This document shows positions 27,571 to 37,122 of a stretch of DNA of 64,000 nucleotides, piece after piece. How positions within the stretch are numbered: position 1 is the stretch's first letter; each line of letters begins with the position of its first letter. Position numbers and translations under genes: made by a program. The notes beneath the pieces are model-generated. The model searched no databases, had not been told where the DNA came from, and saw nothing but the letters and a program-made list of their open reading frames with translations. This DNA comes from Parahoeflea halophila (GTDB lineage Bacteria; Pseudomonadota; Alphaproteobacteria; Rhizobiales; Rhizobiaceae), in NCBI RefSeq assembly GCF_900220985.1, contig NZ_OCPC01000005.1, positions 186,001 through 250,000 of the forward strand, read 5' to 3'.

Positions 27571-29114
27571 GTCTTTTCCCCTTGAGCCGAGCGCTGGTGA
27601 CGGGAGCGGTAATTCCTGCCACTTCGTCGCCAGGCGCCATCGGACGCCATCATCTCGTTGAGCAGCCCCTCGCGCAGTCCGCGGTCGGCGACCCGCATGC
27701 GCGGCGATGGCCAGCGCTTGCGGATCGACTGCAGGATGGCGCAACCGGCGAGAACCAGGTCCGCACGGTCCGCACCGATGCAGGGATTGGCCGCCCGGGC
27801 CTCGAAGTCCCAGGACAGAAGCCTGTCGAGCATCAGATCGACATCCTCGTTCGACAGCCAGAGCCCGTCCACCTTGCGGCGGTCGTAGCGCGGCAGATCC
27901 AGGTGCAGTCCGGCCAGCGTGGTCACCGTTCCCGAGGTGCCGAGCAGATGAACGCGGGGCTCGCCGAGCCCCGAAAAGGCGGGCAGCACCGGCGGCACGA
28001 AATCCGCCAGCATGACGTCGACTTCCGCGACCATCGCCTCGAACACTGCCGGTGTGACCAGACAGCCGCCATGGCGTTCGGACAGGGTGACGACACCAAC
28101 CGGCAGCGAGGTCCAGGCCTTGATGTGATTGGCCAGCCGGTTCGAGCGGTTCTCGGTCAGATCGATCATGGCGATTTCGGAGGAACCGCCTCCGATATCG
28201 AACAACACCAAGCCGTCCGTCTCCCGACCGACAAGCGACGAGCAGCCGGCAACGGCCAGCCGTGCCTCGGTCTCGCGGCTGACGATCTCGAGCTCCAGCC
28301 CGGTTTCCTCACGCACACGGGCAAGAAACGCCTCGCCGTTGCGCGCCGAGCGGCAGGCTTCGGTGGCAATCAGGCGATGGCGCCGCACAGGACGGTTCTT
28401 CAGCTTGCCGGCGCAGACCTTCAGGGCCTCAACGGCCCGATCCATGGCATCGGCCGACAATTCGCCAGTGGCATCGAGTCCTTCCCCCAGCCTGACAATG
28501 CGCGAAAACGCATCGACCACCCGGAACTGGCCAGGCCGTGTTGGCTGCGCGATCAGCAGGCGGCAATTGTTGGTGCCAAGGTCAAGCGCGGCATAGAGGT
28601 CGTCCGCATGTCTGCGCGCCACCGGCCCCGAAGCCCCCGCGGCATGCGCGGCGTGGGTGGAAGGCTGGCCGGGACCAGAGGAAGCTGGGTGGAGTTTTGG
28701 CTGTGCCTGGCCCGGCGCCTTCTGCGGCGTCAGCGGGCGCCCCTGGATCTCGCGCCCGGATTTGCGGCGCCGGCGGCGGCCTTTCTTCTGGCCGGGCACC
28801 GGTGCGGCAGTCGCCGGTTGCGAGGGCACATTGGCGGACATATCGGATACGCCCTTGGCCGCGGCCTTGCGCGCGGATTTTCTCCGCCGCCGCCTACGCC
28901 GTCCGATCGGCTCGGAGCTGCCCTTTTCTCTGGTGGAATCACTGGCTGAAGCGCGCACCTGTGGCGTTTCATCAGAAGACGAGCCGGGGGCCACGGATTT
29001 TCCGTTCCCCTGCTTCAGGCCATCCGTCGCTGCCTCGGAGGCGCGTTCGGACGGCTTGTCACCTGCCAGTGATGCACCCGCGCTTGGCCTGTTGCCATCC
29101 CGAAGGTCTTTCAC
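27567..29114 (-). CDS. Ppx/GppA-family phosphatase with basic N-terminal extension
   Basis: Exopolyphosphatase / pppGpp phosphohydrolase family. The catalytic region starts at about residue 175: [62 protein letters not shown] and [14 protein letters not shown]. The first 170 residues are disordered and basic, with two arginine clusters (RRRRRRRRK and [12 protein letters not shown]) suggesting binding to RNA, ribosomes or polyphosphate. I prefer GTG 29114 (AGGA six bases upstream, 515 residues); a TTG at 29210 overlaps a likely promoter. It is coupled to rlmE. Confidence 0.9.
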   Translation of the reverse strand: MKDLRDGNRPSAGASLAGDKPSERASEAATDGLKQGNGKSVAPGSSSDETPQVRASASDSTREKGSSEPIGRRRRRRRKSARKAAAKGVSDMSANVPSQPATAAPVPGQKKGRRRRRKSGREIQGRPLTPQKAPGQAQPKLHPASSGPGQPSTHAAHAAGASGPVARRHADDLYAALDLGTNNCRLLIAQPTRPGQFRVVDAFSRIVRLGEGLDATGELSADAMDRAVEALKVCAGKLKNRPVRRHRLIATEACRSARNGEAFLARVREETGLELEIVSRETEARLAVAGCSSLVGRETDGLVLFDIGGGSSEIAMIDLTENRSNRLANHIKAWTSLPVGVVTLSERHGGCLVTPAVFEAMVAEVDVMLADFVPPVLPAFSGLGEPRVHLLGTSGTVTTLAGLHLDLPRYDRRKVDGLWLSNEDVDLMLDRLLSWDFEARAANPCIGADRADLVLAGCAILQSIRKRWPSPRMRVADRGLREGLLNEMMASDGAWRRSGRNYRSRHQRSAQGEKT

Positions 29115-29375
29115 GGTCTGTCCTGTCGTGCGCGGCGAGCCGGTGAGCCGGCGCCGCGCGTCACGGTTTGTCGTTGAAAAAAGAGTAGCAAAGCGGTGGA
29201 CCAAACGCAAAACTCTTTTTCAGCTGTTATCCGGCACCTGGCGCTACCGGCTGCGACAATGCTGCATTCGGGCATATGCAGACATAGGAAAAAACTGTAT
29301 CATCAGGGTTTGCATACGCCTCGGTTTTTGGTTATAAGCCGCCTCGCTGGCCCGATTTTTCGGCCCGGCCCCTGC

Positions 29376-29449
29376 TGGGGAATAGGTTAACGGTAGACCC
29401 ACGGACTCTGACTCCGTTAGTCCTGGTTCGAATCCAGGTTCCCCAGCCA
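29376..29449 (+). tRNA. tRNA-Gln (anticodon CUG)
   Basis: A 74-nt cloverleaf. The acceptor stem TGGGGAA pairs with TTCCCCA, the D-arm is GGTTAACGGTAGACC, the anticodon arm ACGGA-CTCTGAC-TCCGT carries CTG, and the T-arm is CCTGG-TTCGAAT-CCAGG. Discriminator G and an encoded CCA close it. It would read CAG glutamine codons. Confidence 0.96.
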
Positions 29450-29951
29450 ATCACCCTCTTCAAGCTCTGAACAAGATTGATTTTCCAGCGTTTTGTCGAT
29501 AGCTGGGGATAGATTTTGCCGTCTGGTGGACAGAAATGTCTGACACGGGTGTCCCCCACACATGTCTTTGCCGCGGAGCAGCTCGAAATGTCGGAAGACA
29601 TGATCAGTTCCACGCCGAGGCAAAACAGACGGAGGCAAGACTCAACGGCGCTTATGCGGGCTCAAAGTCTTGTATCCGTCGGTCCGGCCTGGTTCTCTGC
29701 CTTCTGACAGGCCAAGTTCTCGATGCGGTTCCAAAAATCTCGCCGCACCGAACCGAGTTCAGCACATCTGAATTCAAGCGACAGTGGGCTGGCTTGGCCA
29801 GTATTCTCCCGAACTACCGGCGAAGCTCGGTTGCAGGATCGGTTGGCATGAGAATTTCCGCACTCCGCGGCTCCTGCAGGACGGTGGAATGGCCGGACGC
29901 GACACCGCGCGGGTGCGCTGGCTATTTCCGCAGCCTTTCCCACTCGAGATC
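29450..29951. other. Gene-free interval between tRNA-Gln and inositol locus
   Basis: About 500 bases without a gene I can support. The reading frames here lack a ribosome-binding site and any recognisable similarity, and extend into the antisense of the neighbouring TIM-barrel gene. I found no repeat of the tRNA 3' end that would mark an integrated element. It may hold the decayed remains of a gene. Confidence 0.5.
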
Positions 29952-30731
29952 CTACAGCGTAAACGCCGCCCGGAAAGCTTCCAGCGCTGCGACCTCGTCG
30001 CCTTGCGCAAAGGCTTCCATGCCAACGGGGCCGGAATAGCCGAGTTTCGACAGGGCGCGGGCGACGCCCTGGTAGTTGATCTCGCCGGTTCCGGGCTCGC
30101 ACCGGCCCGGATTGTCGGCGACCTGCACTTCACCGACAAAGGGCAGGCATTTCTCGCACCAGCGGATCAGGTCGCCCTCGCCGATCTGCGTGTGATACAG
30201 ATCGAGATTGATCCTCAGTTGCGGCCGGTCAATCGAGGATACGAGCGCCAGCACGTCGCCAGTGGAACCGAACGGGCAGCCCGGGTGGTCGATGAAGTTG
30301 AGGTTCTCGAGCGTGAAGACGACGCATTCTTGTTCCGCAAGGTCACAGATCCGGTTGAGCGTGTCGCGGGCCTTCAGCCACATCGCACCAGTCGTCACGT
30401 CGTGCTGCCAGATCGGAATGCCGCCATCGCCCAGGCCGGTGCCGTGAAGGTTCAGCCGGTCGACACCGAGCCGCTTGCCGATCTGCACAGTTTCGCGGGC
30501 GGATTTGAGCAGTGTTTCGGCGCCCTCGTCGTCGGCCAGACGCCCCTCAAGGTAGCCGTTCATGATGGTGAAATTGGCGCCGGTTTTCTCGAGCGCGCCA
30601 AGATCCCATCCGGGCCAGTTCCAGAGCCCGACGCCGAAGCCCATCTCGTGCAGCTTCGCAGCGCGCCAGGCAATCGGCTTGTCCTGCCAGAGCATTTCAG
30701 CACAGGCCGCAAGTTGAAAAGTTCCGGTCAC
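29952..30731 (-). CDS. Hydroxypyruvate isomerase-like TIM-barrel protein
   Basis: A 259-residue xylose-isomerase-like TIM barrel. The C-terminal GEVQVADNPGRCEPGTGEIN is the signature of hydroxypyruvate isomerase (Hyi)-like proteins. ENLNFIDHPG and LDLYHTQIGEGDL supply metal-binding residues. The GTG start lies one base past the iolB stop, making it the last gene of iolC-D-E-B. In an inositol operon it could act as an inosose isomerase (IolI-like) or handle a side product. Position supports a role in inositol use, but the substrate is not determined. Confidence 0.82.
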   Translation of the reverse strand: MTGTFQLAACAEMLWQDKPIAWRAAKLHEMGFGVGLWNWPGWDLGALEKTGANFTIMNGYLEGRLADDEGAETLLKSARETVQIGKRLGVDRLNLHGTGLGDGGIPIWQHDVTTGAMWLKARDTLNRICDLAEQECVVFTLENLNFIDHPGCPFGSTGDVLALVSSIDRPQLRINLDLYHTQIGEGDLIRWCEKCLPFVGEVQVADNPGRCEPGTGEINYQGVARALSKLGYSGPVGMEAFAQGDEVAALEAFRAAFTL

Positions 30732-30732
30732 A

Positions 30733-31539
30733 TCAGGCGTCCCGCTCCATGATCCACGCGACCTCCGCTGCCGCGACGAACCGCCATTTGCGCAAGGGGC
30801 CGGCCATCACGTTGAGGTAATACATCTCGAACCCGTAGGGCGCGCCGCAGGGATGGTGGCCACGTGGCACCAGAACAACCTCGCCGTCGCTGACCGCCAT
30901 TGTTTCGTCGAGCTGCCCGTCATCGGTATAGACCCGCTGAATGCCAAAACCACCGGCGGGGTTGAGGCGGTGGTAGTAGGTTTCCTCGAGATAGGTGATG
31001 CGCGGATAGTCATCTTCGTCGTGGCGATGGCTGGGGTAGGACGACCAATGGCCTGCCGGGGTGAAGACCTCCGTGACCAGTAGCGAATCGCAGTAGTCCT
31101 CGTTTTCCATGGCGATGTTGTTGATATAGCGGGTGTTGGTGCCCTTGCCGCGTTCGGTGAGCGTGATGCCATCGGGGCCGATCCGCCGCGCCTCGTGCCC
31201 GCCCTTGCCGGGCGCGGAACAGATGGCCAGAACGCAATCGGTTTCGGCCCTGGCATCCCATGTGCTGCCATTGGGCAGATACAGGCAATGGGGCGGGGTC
31301 TTCTCGAACACATTCATGCGCTCGCCGAGCACACCCCAATTCTGCCCGGCACCGGTGATCCGGGCCTTGCCCTCGACCATGACCAGGATCACCTCGCGAT
31401 CGCCCGTCACCTCAGATGCGGTGTCGCCGGCCTTCAGCCGGTACAGCGAGAAACCGACATAACGCCAGCCGGCGCTTTCCGGCGTGATCTGGTGGACCTT
31501 GCCGCGGGTGCCAAAGGGTTTTCTCAGTAGATCAGGCAT
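30733..31539 (-). CDS. iolB: 5-deoxy-glucuronate isomerase
   Basis: Converts 5-deoxy-D-glucuronate to 2-deoxy-5-keto-D-gluconate in myo-inositol breakdown. The protein has 268 residues from the ATG at 31539. It is a bicupin with SYPSHRHDEDDYPRITYLEE (metal-binding His/Glu), ETYYHRLNPAGGFGIQRVYT and VPRGHHPCGAPYGFEMYYLN, all typical of IolB. Four bases separate it from iolE. The order iolC-iolD-iolE-iolB on one strand gives strong context. Confidence 0.95.
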   Translation of the reverse strand: MPDLLRKPFGTRGKVHQITPESAGWRYVGFSLYRLKAGDTASEVTGDREVILVMVEGKARITGAGQNWGVLGERMNVFEKTPPHCLYLPNGSTWDARAETDCVLAICSAPGKGGHEARRIGPDGITLTERGKGTNTRYINNIAMENEDYCDSLLVTEVFTPAGHWSSYPSHRHDEDDYPRITYLEETYYHRLNPAGGFGIQRVYTDDGQLDETMAVSDGEVVLVPRGHHPCGAPYGFEMYYLNVMAGPLRKWRFVAAAEVAWIMERDA

Positions 31540-31543
31540 GGTG

Positions 31544-32449
31544 TCAGCTTTCGATTGCAAGACCGGAGCGGTCGCAGATTTGGGTGATATGGTCGAAACC
31601 GAGTTTCGAATATTCGAACGGCTGTGCCTTGGCCGGGTCCTGTTCCGCCTCCACCACGATCCAGCCATCATAGTTCATGGCCTTGAGCTTGTCGGTGATG
31701 GCCTGGAAGTCGATGCATCCCTCCGGATCTCCGGGGACCGAGAAAACCCCGGCGGCGACACCGTCCAGAAAGCTCCTGTCCTCGCTCCTGATCCAGTCGA
31801 GCACAGGCTGCCGCACGTCCTTGAAGTGAACATGGTGGATCCGGTGGCCCCACTTGTCGAGGACAGCCATCGGGTCAGCCCCGGCAAAATGCAGATGTCC
31901 GGTGTCATAGAGAAGCGTCAGTTCGCCGGTCGACCCCTCCATGAGCCAGTTGATGTCCTCGGCATCCTGGATCATCGCACCCATATGGTGGTGATAGGCC
32001 AGGTCCACACCCTCGTCGCGGGCCCATTTGGCGAGTTCTGAGAGCTTGGCCGCGTAGGCCATTACCTCGTCGCGGGTCAGTTTCGGGCGCCGCGAGACCG
32101 GTGTGTCGCGTGCCCCCTGAATGGTGTTGGAGCATTCGGCATAGACAATGCACGGGGCGCCCAGGGCGGCAAACTGTTTGACCTGCGGCCGGATGGCGTT
32201 GCGTTCTTCTTCGACGGACGCCGCCATCAGGTTGCCCGAACACCAGCCGCCGCACAGAGACACGCCGTAGCGGTCGAGATAGGCGCGCAGGCCATCGGTA
32301 TCGGCAGGCATCCGGCGGCCGCGCTCGACACCCGAATAGCCGATCTTCGCCGCATCCTCCATCGCGCCTTCGGTAGTGAAGTCCCTGGTCAGATCCGGCA
32401 GATCGTCGTTCTGCCAGGCGATCAGGGAAATACCGATCTTCACAGCCAT
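31544..32449 (-). CDS. iolE: Myo-inosose-2 dehydratase
   Basis: Dehydrates scyllo-inosose to 3D-trihydroxycyclohexane-1,2-dione, the second step of inositol catabolism. It is a 301-residue TIM-barrel protein of the AP-endonuclease-2 group. Family motifs are IGISLIAWQNDDLPDLT at the N-terminus, LAYHHHMGAMIQ, LLYDTGHLHFAGADP and HVHFKDVR, which carry the metal-binding His, Asp and Glu. The ATG overlaps the iolD stop (ATGA at 32446-32449 read on the minus strand). Confidence 0.95.
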   Translation of the reverse strand: MAVKIGISLIAWQNDDLPDLTRDFTTEGAMEDAAKIGYSGVERGRRMPADTDGLRAYLDRYGVSLCGGWCSGNLMAASVEEERNAIRPQVKQFAALGAPCIVYAECSNTIQGARDTPVSRRPKLTRDEVMAYAAKLSELAKWARDEGVDLAYHHHMGAMIQDAEDINWLMEGSTGELTLLYDTGHLHFAGADPMAVLDKWGHRIHHVHFKDVRQPVLDWIRSEDRSFLDGVAAGVFSVPGDPEGCIDFQAITDKLKAMNYDGWIVVEAEQDPAKAQPFEYSKLGFDHITQICDRSGLAIES

Positions 32450-34278
32450 CAGTCAGCCCTTTGCCGTTTCTTGTTGGCATCATAACCGGCACGTGCAGCG
32501 TTTACCTCGGCGCGCTCACTGACTTCCGGCACGCTCACATCCCACCAGGTGCCCCCGGGCTCCGTGCTGGGATAGGGATCGGTGTCGATGACAATCACGT
32601 AGGGGCCTCTCGCCTCTGTCCGCTTGGCGAGCGCCTGTTCCAGCTCGGCGATCGAGTCCACCTTGATGCTTGTCGCCCCCATGGCCTCGGCATGCTTGGC
32701 AAAGTCGATGCTCGAATTCTCACCACCGATCGCATGATCCAGAAGGTTGTTGAACTCGGCGCCGCCACAGCCCATCTGCAGCCGGTTGATGCAGCCGAAA
32801 CCGCGGTTGTCGGTGACCACGACCGTAAAGGCAACGCCCATCATCGCGGCTGTCGCCATCTCCGAATTGGCCATCATGTAGGTGCCGTCGCCTGTGAAAC
32901 AGATAACGTCACGGTCCGGCTGGGCCATCTTGATGCCCATGGCACCAGCGATCTCGTAGCCCATGCAGGAAAAGCCGTATTCCATGTGGTAGGATCCGGG
33001 CCTGCCGGCCTTCCACAGCTTGTGCAGTTCGCCCGGCATGGTGCCTGCGGCACACATGACTACCGTATTCTCGCGCGCTGCGCGCTGCACCGCCCCGATC
33101 ACCTGCATGTCTGTGGGCAGGCTGTTGCCTGACGGAGCGTCCGTCAGCGGATCGACCTTCGCAAACCAGTTGGGCTTCAAGCCATCGATTGTGCCGGAAG
33201 CCTTGAAGCTGCCAAGGCGTTCGCCAAGCTCCTGCAATCCGACCAGAGCATCCGATTGCAAAGGAACAGCGCCATGCTTCATGGCGTCGTAGGCCGCAAC
33301 ATTGAGTGAGATCAGCCTGCGCTCCGGATTGGCAAACAGCCCCCAGGAGCCGGTGGTGAAGTCCTGGAACCGGGTCCCGATGCCAATCACCACATCTGCT
33401 TCGGCACAGACCGAGTTGGCCGCCTCGCCGCCGGTCACACCGATGGGACCGAGGTTGAGTGGATGGTCCCAAGGCAAGGCCGACTTGCCCGCCTGGGTTT
33501 CGGTGACGGGGATATTGTGCGCCTCGGCGAAAGCCACCAGCGCTTGGGACGCACCGGCGTAATGGACACCGCCGCCGGCCACGATGACCGGCCGTTTCGC
33601 AGCGCAAATAAGACCGGCAACTTCGGCCAGCTCGCCTTCGTCCGGGCGGATGCGCCTCTGCCGCCAGACCTTCGGCTCGAAAAAGCTCAGGGGATAGTCG
33701 TAGGCTTCCGTCTGAACATCCTGACAGAAGGAGAGGCAAACCGGGCCGCAGTCAGCCGGGTCGGTCATGGTGCGGAACGCGCGTGGCAGGGCCGTCAGCA
33801 CTTGTTCGGGCCGCATGATGCGGTCGAAGTACCGCGTTACCGGCTTAAAGGTGTCGTTGACGGTCACAGTACCGTCGCCCCAGTCTTCCACCTGTTGCAG
33901 AACCGGGTCCGGACCGCGGCTCGCAAAAACATCGCCCGGTATCAGCAAGACCGGCAGGCGGTTGACATGAGCCAAGGCCGCAGCCGTCACCATGTTTGCG
34001 GCACCGGGACCTATGGAAGAGGTGACGGCCATCGCCTTGCGCCGCCCCGACTGTTTTGCGTAGGCGATCGCGGCATGCGCCATCGTCTGCTCGTTGTGAC
34101 CCCGGTAGGTCGGGATAGCCTCGCGATTGGCATACAGCGCCTCGCCAAGTCCGGCGACATTGCCGTGACCAAAAATCGCCCAGCAGGCTTCGATGAAGCG
34201 CTCGCCATCCTCGTTCCTCTGCGCAGCGATGTAACGCACCATGGCCTGCGCGGCCGTCAGTCGGATTGTCTTGCTCAT
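32449..34278 (-). CDS. iolD: 3D-(3,5/4)-trihydroxycyclohexane-1,2-dione hydrolase
   Basis: Thiamine-diphosphate enzyme that opens the cyclic dione to 5-deoxy-glucuronate. It has 609 residues from the ATG at 34278, which overlaps the iolC stop. The N-terminal ThDP Pyr domain shows CWAIFGHGNVAGLGEAL and RGHNEQTMAHAAIAYAKQ. The PP domain has CFTGDGTYMMANSEMATA with the GDG-N cofactor motif, and MEYGFSCMGYEIAGAMG before it. It is clearly related to acetolactate synthases, but this sequence pattern and context are specific to IolD. Confidence 0.96.
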   Translation of the reverse strand: MSKTIRLTAAQAMVRYIAAQRNEDGERFIEACWAIFGHGNVAGLGEALYANREAIPTYRGHNEQTMAHAAIAYAKQSGRRKAMAVTSSIGPGAANMVTAAALAHVNRLPVLLIPGDVFASRGPDPVLQQVEDWGDGTVTVNDTFKPVTRYFDRIMRPEQVLTALPRAFRTMTDPADCGPVCLSFCQDVQTEAYDYPLSFFEPKVWRQRRIRPDEGELAEVAGLICAAKRPVIVAGGGVHYAGASQALVAFAEAHNIPVTETQAGKSALPWDHPLNLGPIGVTGGEAANSVCAEADVVIGIGTRFQDFTTGSWGLFANPERRLISLNVAAYDAMKHGAVPLQSDALVGLQELGERLGSFKASGTIDGLKPNWFAKVDPLTDAPSGNSLPTDMQVIGAVQRAARENTVVMCAAGTMPGELHKLWKAGRPGSYHMEYGFSCMGYEIAGAMGIKMAQPDRDVICFTGDGTYMMANSEMATAAMMGVAFTVVVTDNRGFGCINRLQMGCGGAEFNNLLDHAIGGENSSIDFAKHAEAMGATSIKVDSIAELEQALAKRTEARGPYVIVIDTDPYPSTEPGGTWWDVSVPEVSERAEVNAARAGYDANKKRQRAD

Positions 34279-36185
34279 GCGACCTTCTCCAAAGCACCCT
34301 CGCGGGCGCGGTTCCAGATTGTGCACAGCTGGCTGTAGCGCTCGGCCATCTGCGTGACGGCCTCTGCGTCATTGATCTCGCCCTTCAGCCACGCCCGCGC
34401 AGCATCCCCGAAAATCGTCCGCCCCACGGCAAAGCCCTTGACCAGCGGCTGCTTCGCGGCCAGGGCAAAGCTTTCTGCAAGTTCCTCTTGGGGGGCGTCG
34501 AGACCCAGCACCACGATCCCGCGCGTGCGCGGATCATTCCGCTCGATGGCTTGGACGGCATTCTTCCACGCCGCCTCGGTCCTGAACGGCTCCAACTTCC
34601 ACCAGTCGGGGAAAATCTGGGCGTCATAGAACCACTGGATAAGGGTTGCCGAGGTGTGGTCATCCACCGGCCCGACCTTGTTGGGGATGATCTCGAGCAG
34701 GAACTCCAGCCCGTTGCGCCTGGCGGCGGTGAAAAGCCGCTTGACGCGGGCGAGCTGCATCTTTGCGGTCTTCTCGTCGTCATCCGGGTGACAGAAGACC
34801 AGGAGCTTGACCACGTTCTCGCGGGCCCATTCACGCAGCCCGCCTAGGTCTTCGCCCAGTTCAGGCTCGAATTCGACGGGACGGGAGCCCGGAAGCTCGG
34901 TCGGCCGGCCGATCCAAAGGCCGCTGCCGGTTGCCTTGTGCAGCGCCGACCGTCCGATCCGGCTGTCGCACAGGATCCCGTAACCCGGCTTTCCGTTCTG
35001 CACCTCGAGCGCCGCGTCGAGGCAAAGCTCCTTGAAGCGCGCGCCCTTCTCCGGGGTGTAGCCGTCCATCTCTTCCAGTTGCAGCCGGTGGTCAAACGCG
35101 AATGCCTTCAACGACGACCAGTCACCGTGCCGGTTCGTGGCCCAGTGCACCTGCTCGAGTTCGATGTCGTTCCTGAGGTCGGGCCGCTTGATGCCGCGAT
35201 CGAAGAAGAACTGCAGCTCTTCCCAGCTTGGATAGGCCGGCGTGCAGCCATGGCGGCTGACCGCGAAGGCGCCGCAGGCATTGGCGTATTTCAGCGCTGT
35301 CGGCCAATCCTCGCCATCAAGCCATCCCTTCAAGAGACCGGACATGAAGCCGTCGCCGGCCCCAAGCACGTTGAATACCTCGACCGGAAAGCCCGGCCCC
35401 GCTTCGCCGTCGTCAAGGCTGTCCGGCACATCGCCGGTGAAGGCCACCGCGCCCGAGGCTCCGCGCTTGCACACCAGCGTGGCCTTGGAGACCGCGCGGA
35501 CCGCCCGCAGCGCCTTGATGGTATCGGTCGAACCGCCGGCGATGTGGAACTCTTCCTCGGTTCCGACGATGAGATCGAAAAGATGCAGTGTCGACTGCAG
35601 CTTGGCCGTAATCGCCTGGCTTTCGACAAAGCGGCGTTCGCCGTCGCCGTGACCTGCGACACCCCAGAGGTTCGGACGATAGTCGATGTCGAGCGCGGTC
35701 TGCATCCCTGCCGCGCGCGCGATCTTGAGCGCCTTGAGCGTTGCCGCCTCGACCCGCGGGTGAGACAGATGTGTACCGGTCGCCACCACGGCCCGTGCGC
35801 GGCGGATAAAGTTTTCGTCGATGTCATCGACGGTCAAGCCCATATCCGCGCAGTTCTCGCGGTAGAAAATGAGCGGAAACTGCTCCTGATCGCGAATGCC
35901 CAATAGAACCAGTGCGGTAAGCCGGTCGGGATCGGTCTTAACCCCGTCGGTGTTGACGCCCTCGCGCTCCAGCTGTTCGCGAATGAACCGGCCCATGTGC
36001 TCGTCGCCGACGCCGGTGATCACAGCTGATTTCAGCCCCAACCGCGCCGTGCCGCAGGCGATATTGGTGGGGGAGCCGCCAATGTACTTGTCGAAGGAAC
36101 CCATATCCTCCAGCCGCCCGCCGATCTGGGAGCCATAGAGATCCACAGAAGACCGGCCAATCGTGATGAGATCGAGTTTCGCCAT
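34275..36185 (-). CDS. iolC: 5-dehydro-2-deoxygluconokinase fused to DUF2090 aldolase-like domain
   Basis: A bifunctional 636-residue protein. Residues 1 to about 325 form a PfkB-type sugar kinase (DLITIGRSSVDLYG, YIGGSPTNIACGTARLGL, NVLGAGDGFMSGLLKGWLDG) that phosphorylates 2-deoxy-5-keto-gluconate. Residues about 330-636 are a DUF2090 domain (AFDHRLQLEEMDG, YGILCDSRIGRSALHKATG, EIIPNKVGPVDDHTSATLI) considered the aldolase that splits the phosphorylated product. The fusion is known in proteobacteria. It heads the iolC-D-E-B transcript, with its own 114-bp upstream region. Confidence 0.95.
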   Translation of the reverse strand: MAKLDLITIGRSSVDLYGSQIGGRLEDMGSFDKYIGGSPTNIACGTARLGLKSAVITGVGDEHMGRFIREQLEREGVNTDGVKTDPDRLTALVLLGIRDQEQFPLIFYRENCADMGLTVDDIDENFIRRARAVVATGTHLSHPRVEAATLKALKIARAAGMQTALDIDYRPNLWGVAGHGDGERRFVESQAITAKLQSTLHLFDLIVGTEEEFHIAGGSTDTIKALRAVRAVSKATLVCKRGASGAVAFTGDVPDSLDDGEAGPGFPVEVFNVLGAGDGFMSGLLKGWLDGEDWPTALKYANACGAFAVSRHGCTPAYPSWEELQFFFDRGIKRPDLRNDIELEQVHWATNRHGDWSSLKAFAFDHRLQLEEMDGYTPEKGARFKELCLDAALEVQNGKPGYGILCDSRIGRSALHKATGSGLWIGRPTELPGSRPVEFEPELGEDLGGLREWARENVVKLLVFCHPDDDEKTAKMQLARVKRLFTAARRNGLEFLLEIIPNKVGPVDDHTSATLIQWFYDAQIFPDWWKLEPFRTEAAWKNAVQAIERNDPRTRGIVVLGLDAPQEELAESFALAAKQPLVKGFAVGRTIFGDAARAWLKGEINDAEAVTQMAERYSQLCTIWNRAREGALEKVA

Positions 36186-36227
36186 AGCTGCGCCTAGCAG
36201 TTGAGTTGTTCAATTTGAGGAGACTGG

Positions 36228-36241
36228 CTGAAGCGCTTCAG
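36228..36241. promoter_or_regulatory. LacI-type palindrome upstream of iolC
   Basis: CTGAAGCGCTTCAG is a perfect 14-bp palindrome centred on GCGC, the usual shape of LacI-family operators. It lies 43 bases upstream of the iolC start in the only sizeable gap of the cluster. It differs from the operator-like repeats at 40387-40433, so it may be read by a different LacI-family protein. Confidence 0.55.
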
Positions 36242-36299
36242 TCAGCCCTGATACCAGTTATTTTTCACCGTAGGCCGTCGGGAACTTTCTGGTTCCGTG

Positions 36300-37121
36300 T
36301 CAGACAGTGCCTCCGAGCGAGCCTTCCAGCTGGGCCAGTTCCTGTCCGCCGGCCATCAGGTCCTGCAGCTCTTCCGGAGTGATTTCGCCCCGCTTCGCCG
36401 TCCCCAGCGTCTTGCCGCGATTGAGCACGGTGAACCGGTCGCCGACGGCCAATGCATGGCGGACATTGTGGCTGATGAAAACCACGCCCACCCCTTGCGA
36501 GCGAACCTTGTCGATGGTCGCAAGGACGTTCGAGGTTTGCCGCACGCCGAGCGCCGATGTCGGCTCGTCGAGAATGAGGACCTTGGCCCCGAAATAGACC
36601 GCGCGGGCAATCGCAACGGTCTGACGCTCGCCACCGGACAAGGTGCCAACCGCCTGATCCGGTGCACGCAGGTTGATGCCCATTTTCCGCATTTCGGCCA
36701 TGGTGATTTCATTGGCCCGGTCGACATCAAAGCGCTTGGCCAGGCCGCGGCCCTTTGTCGGCTCGCGTCCCATGAAGAAATTGCGCGCCACGGACATCAG
36801 CGGGATCATCGCCAGGTCCTGAAACACGGTTGCGATCCCCGCCTCCATCGAATCGCGGGGGGTGGCAAAGCTCATCGGCTTGCCTTCGAAGAGGATTTCC
36901 CCGTGCGTAGGCTGGTGCACTCCTGACATCGTCTTGATAAAAGTCGACTTGCCAGCACCGTTGTCACCGAGAAGGCAGTGGCATTCACCAGGGCGAATGT
37001 CGAAGCTGACGCCGGCAAGAGCAATGATGTTGCCAAAGTGCTTTTCGATATCCTTCATCTGAACGATCGGTGCGACGCTGTCATCTACGTCGCCGTGATG
37101 GAACTTGCTGTTGTCGGTCAT
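36300..37121 (-). CDS. Sugar/inositol ABC transporter ATP-binding protein
   Basis: A 273-residue ATPase of a CUT2-like importer. It has a single nucleotide-binding domain, as in fructose (FrcA) and inositol systems, instead of the tandem domain of RbsA. Walker A is [10 protein letters not shown]-loop [11 protein letters not shown], signature [14 protein letters not shown], Walker [13 protein letters not shown] and H-loop [10 protein letters not shown]. It lies one base from the permease stop in the order binding protein-permease-ATPase and probably powers myo-inositol uptake. Confidence 0.93.
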   Translation of the reverse strand: MTDNSKFHHGDVDDSVAPIVQMKDIEKHFGNIIALAGVSFDIRPGECHCLLGDNGAGKSTFIKTMSGVHQPTHGEILFEGKPMSFATPRDSMEAGIATVFQDLAMIPLMSVARNFFMGREPTKGRGLAKRFDVDRANEITMAEMRKMGINLRAPDQAVGTLSGGERQTVAIARAVYFGAKVLILDEPTSALGVRQTSNVLATIDKVRSQGVGVVFISHNVRHALAVGDRFTVLNRGKTLGTAKRGEITPEELQDLMAGGQELAQLEGSLGGTV

Positions 37122-37122
37122 G

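Noticed and set aside
29450-29951. Possible integrated element or insertion-sequence remnant next to tRNA-Gln
   Set aside because: No integrase, transposase motif, terminal inverted repeat or duplicated tRNA end could be found.
29536-30039. Plus-strand reading frame after tRNA-Gln
   Set aside because: No ribosome-binding site, unusual composition and overlap with the antisense of the TIM-barrel gene; not a supportable gene.
32488-34278. Acetolactate synthase as identity of the iolD gene
   Set aside because: The ThDP-enzyme similarity is general; gene order with iolC, iolE and iolB and IolD-specific segments identify the dione hydrolase.
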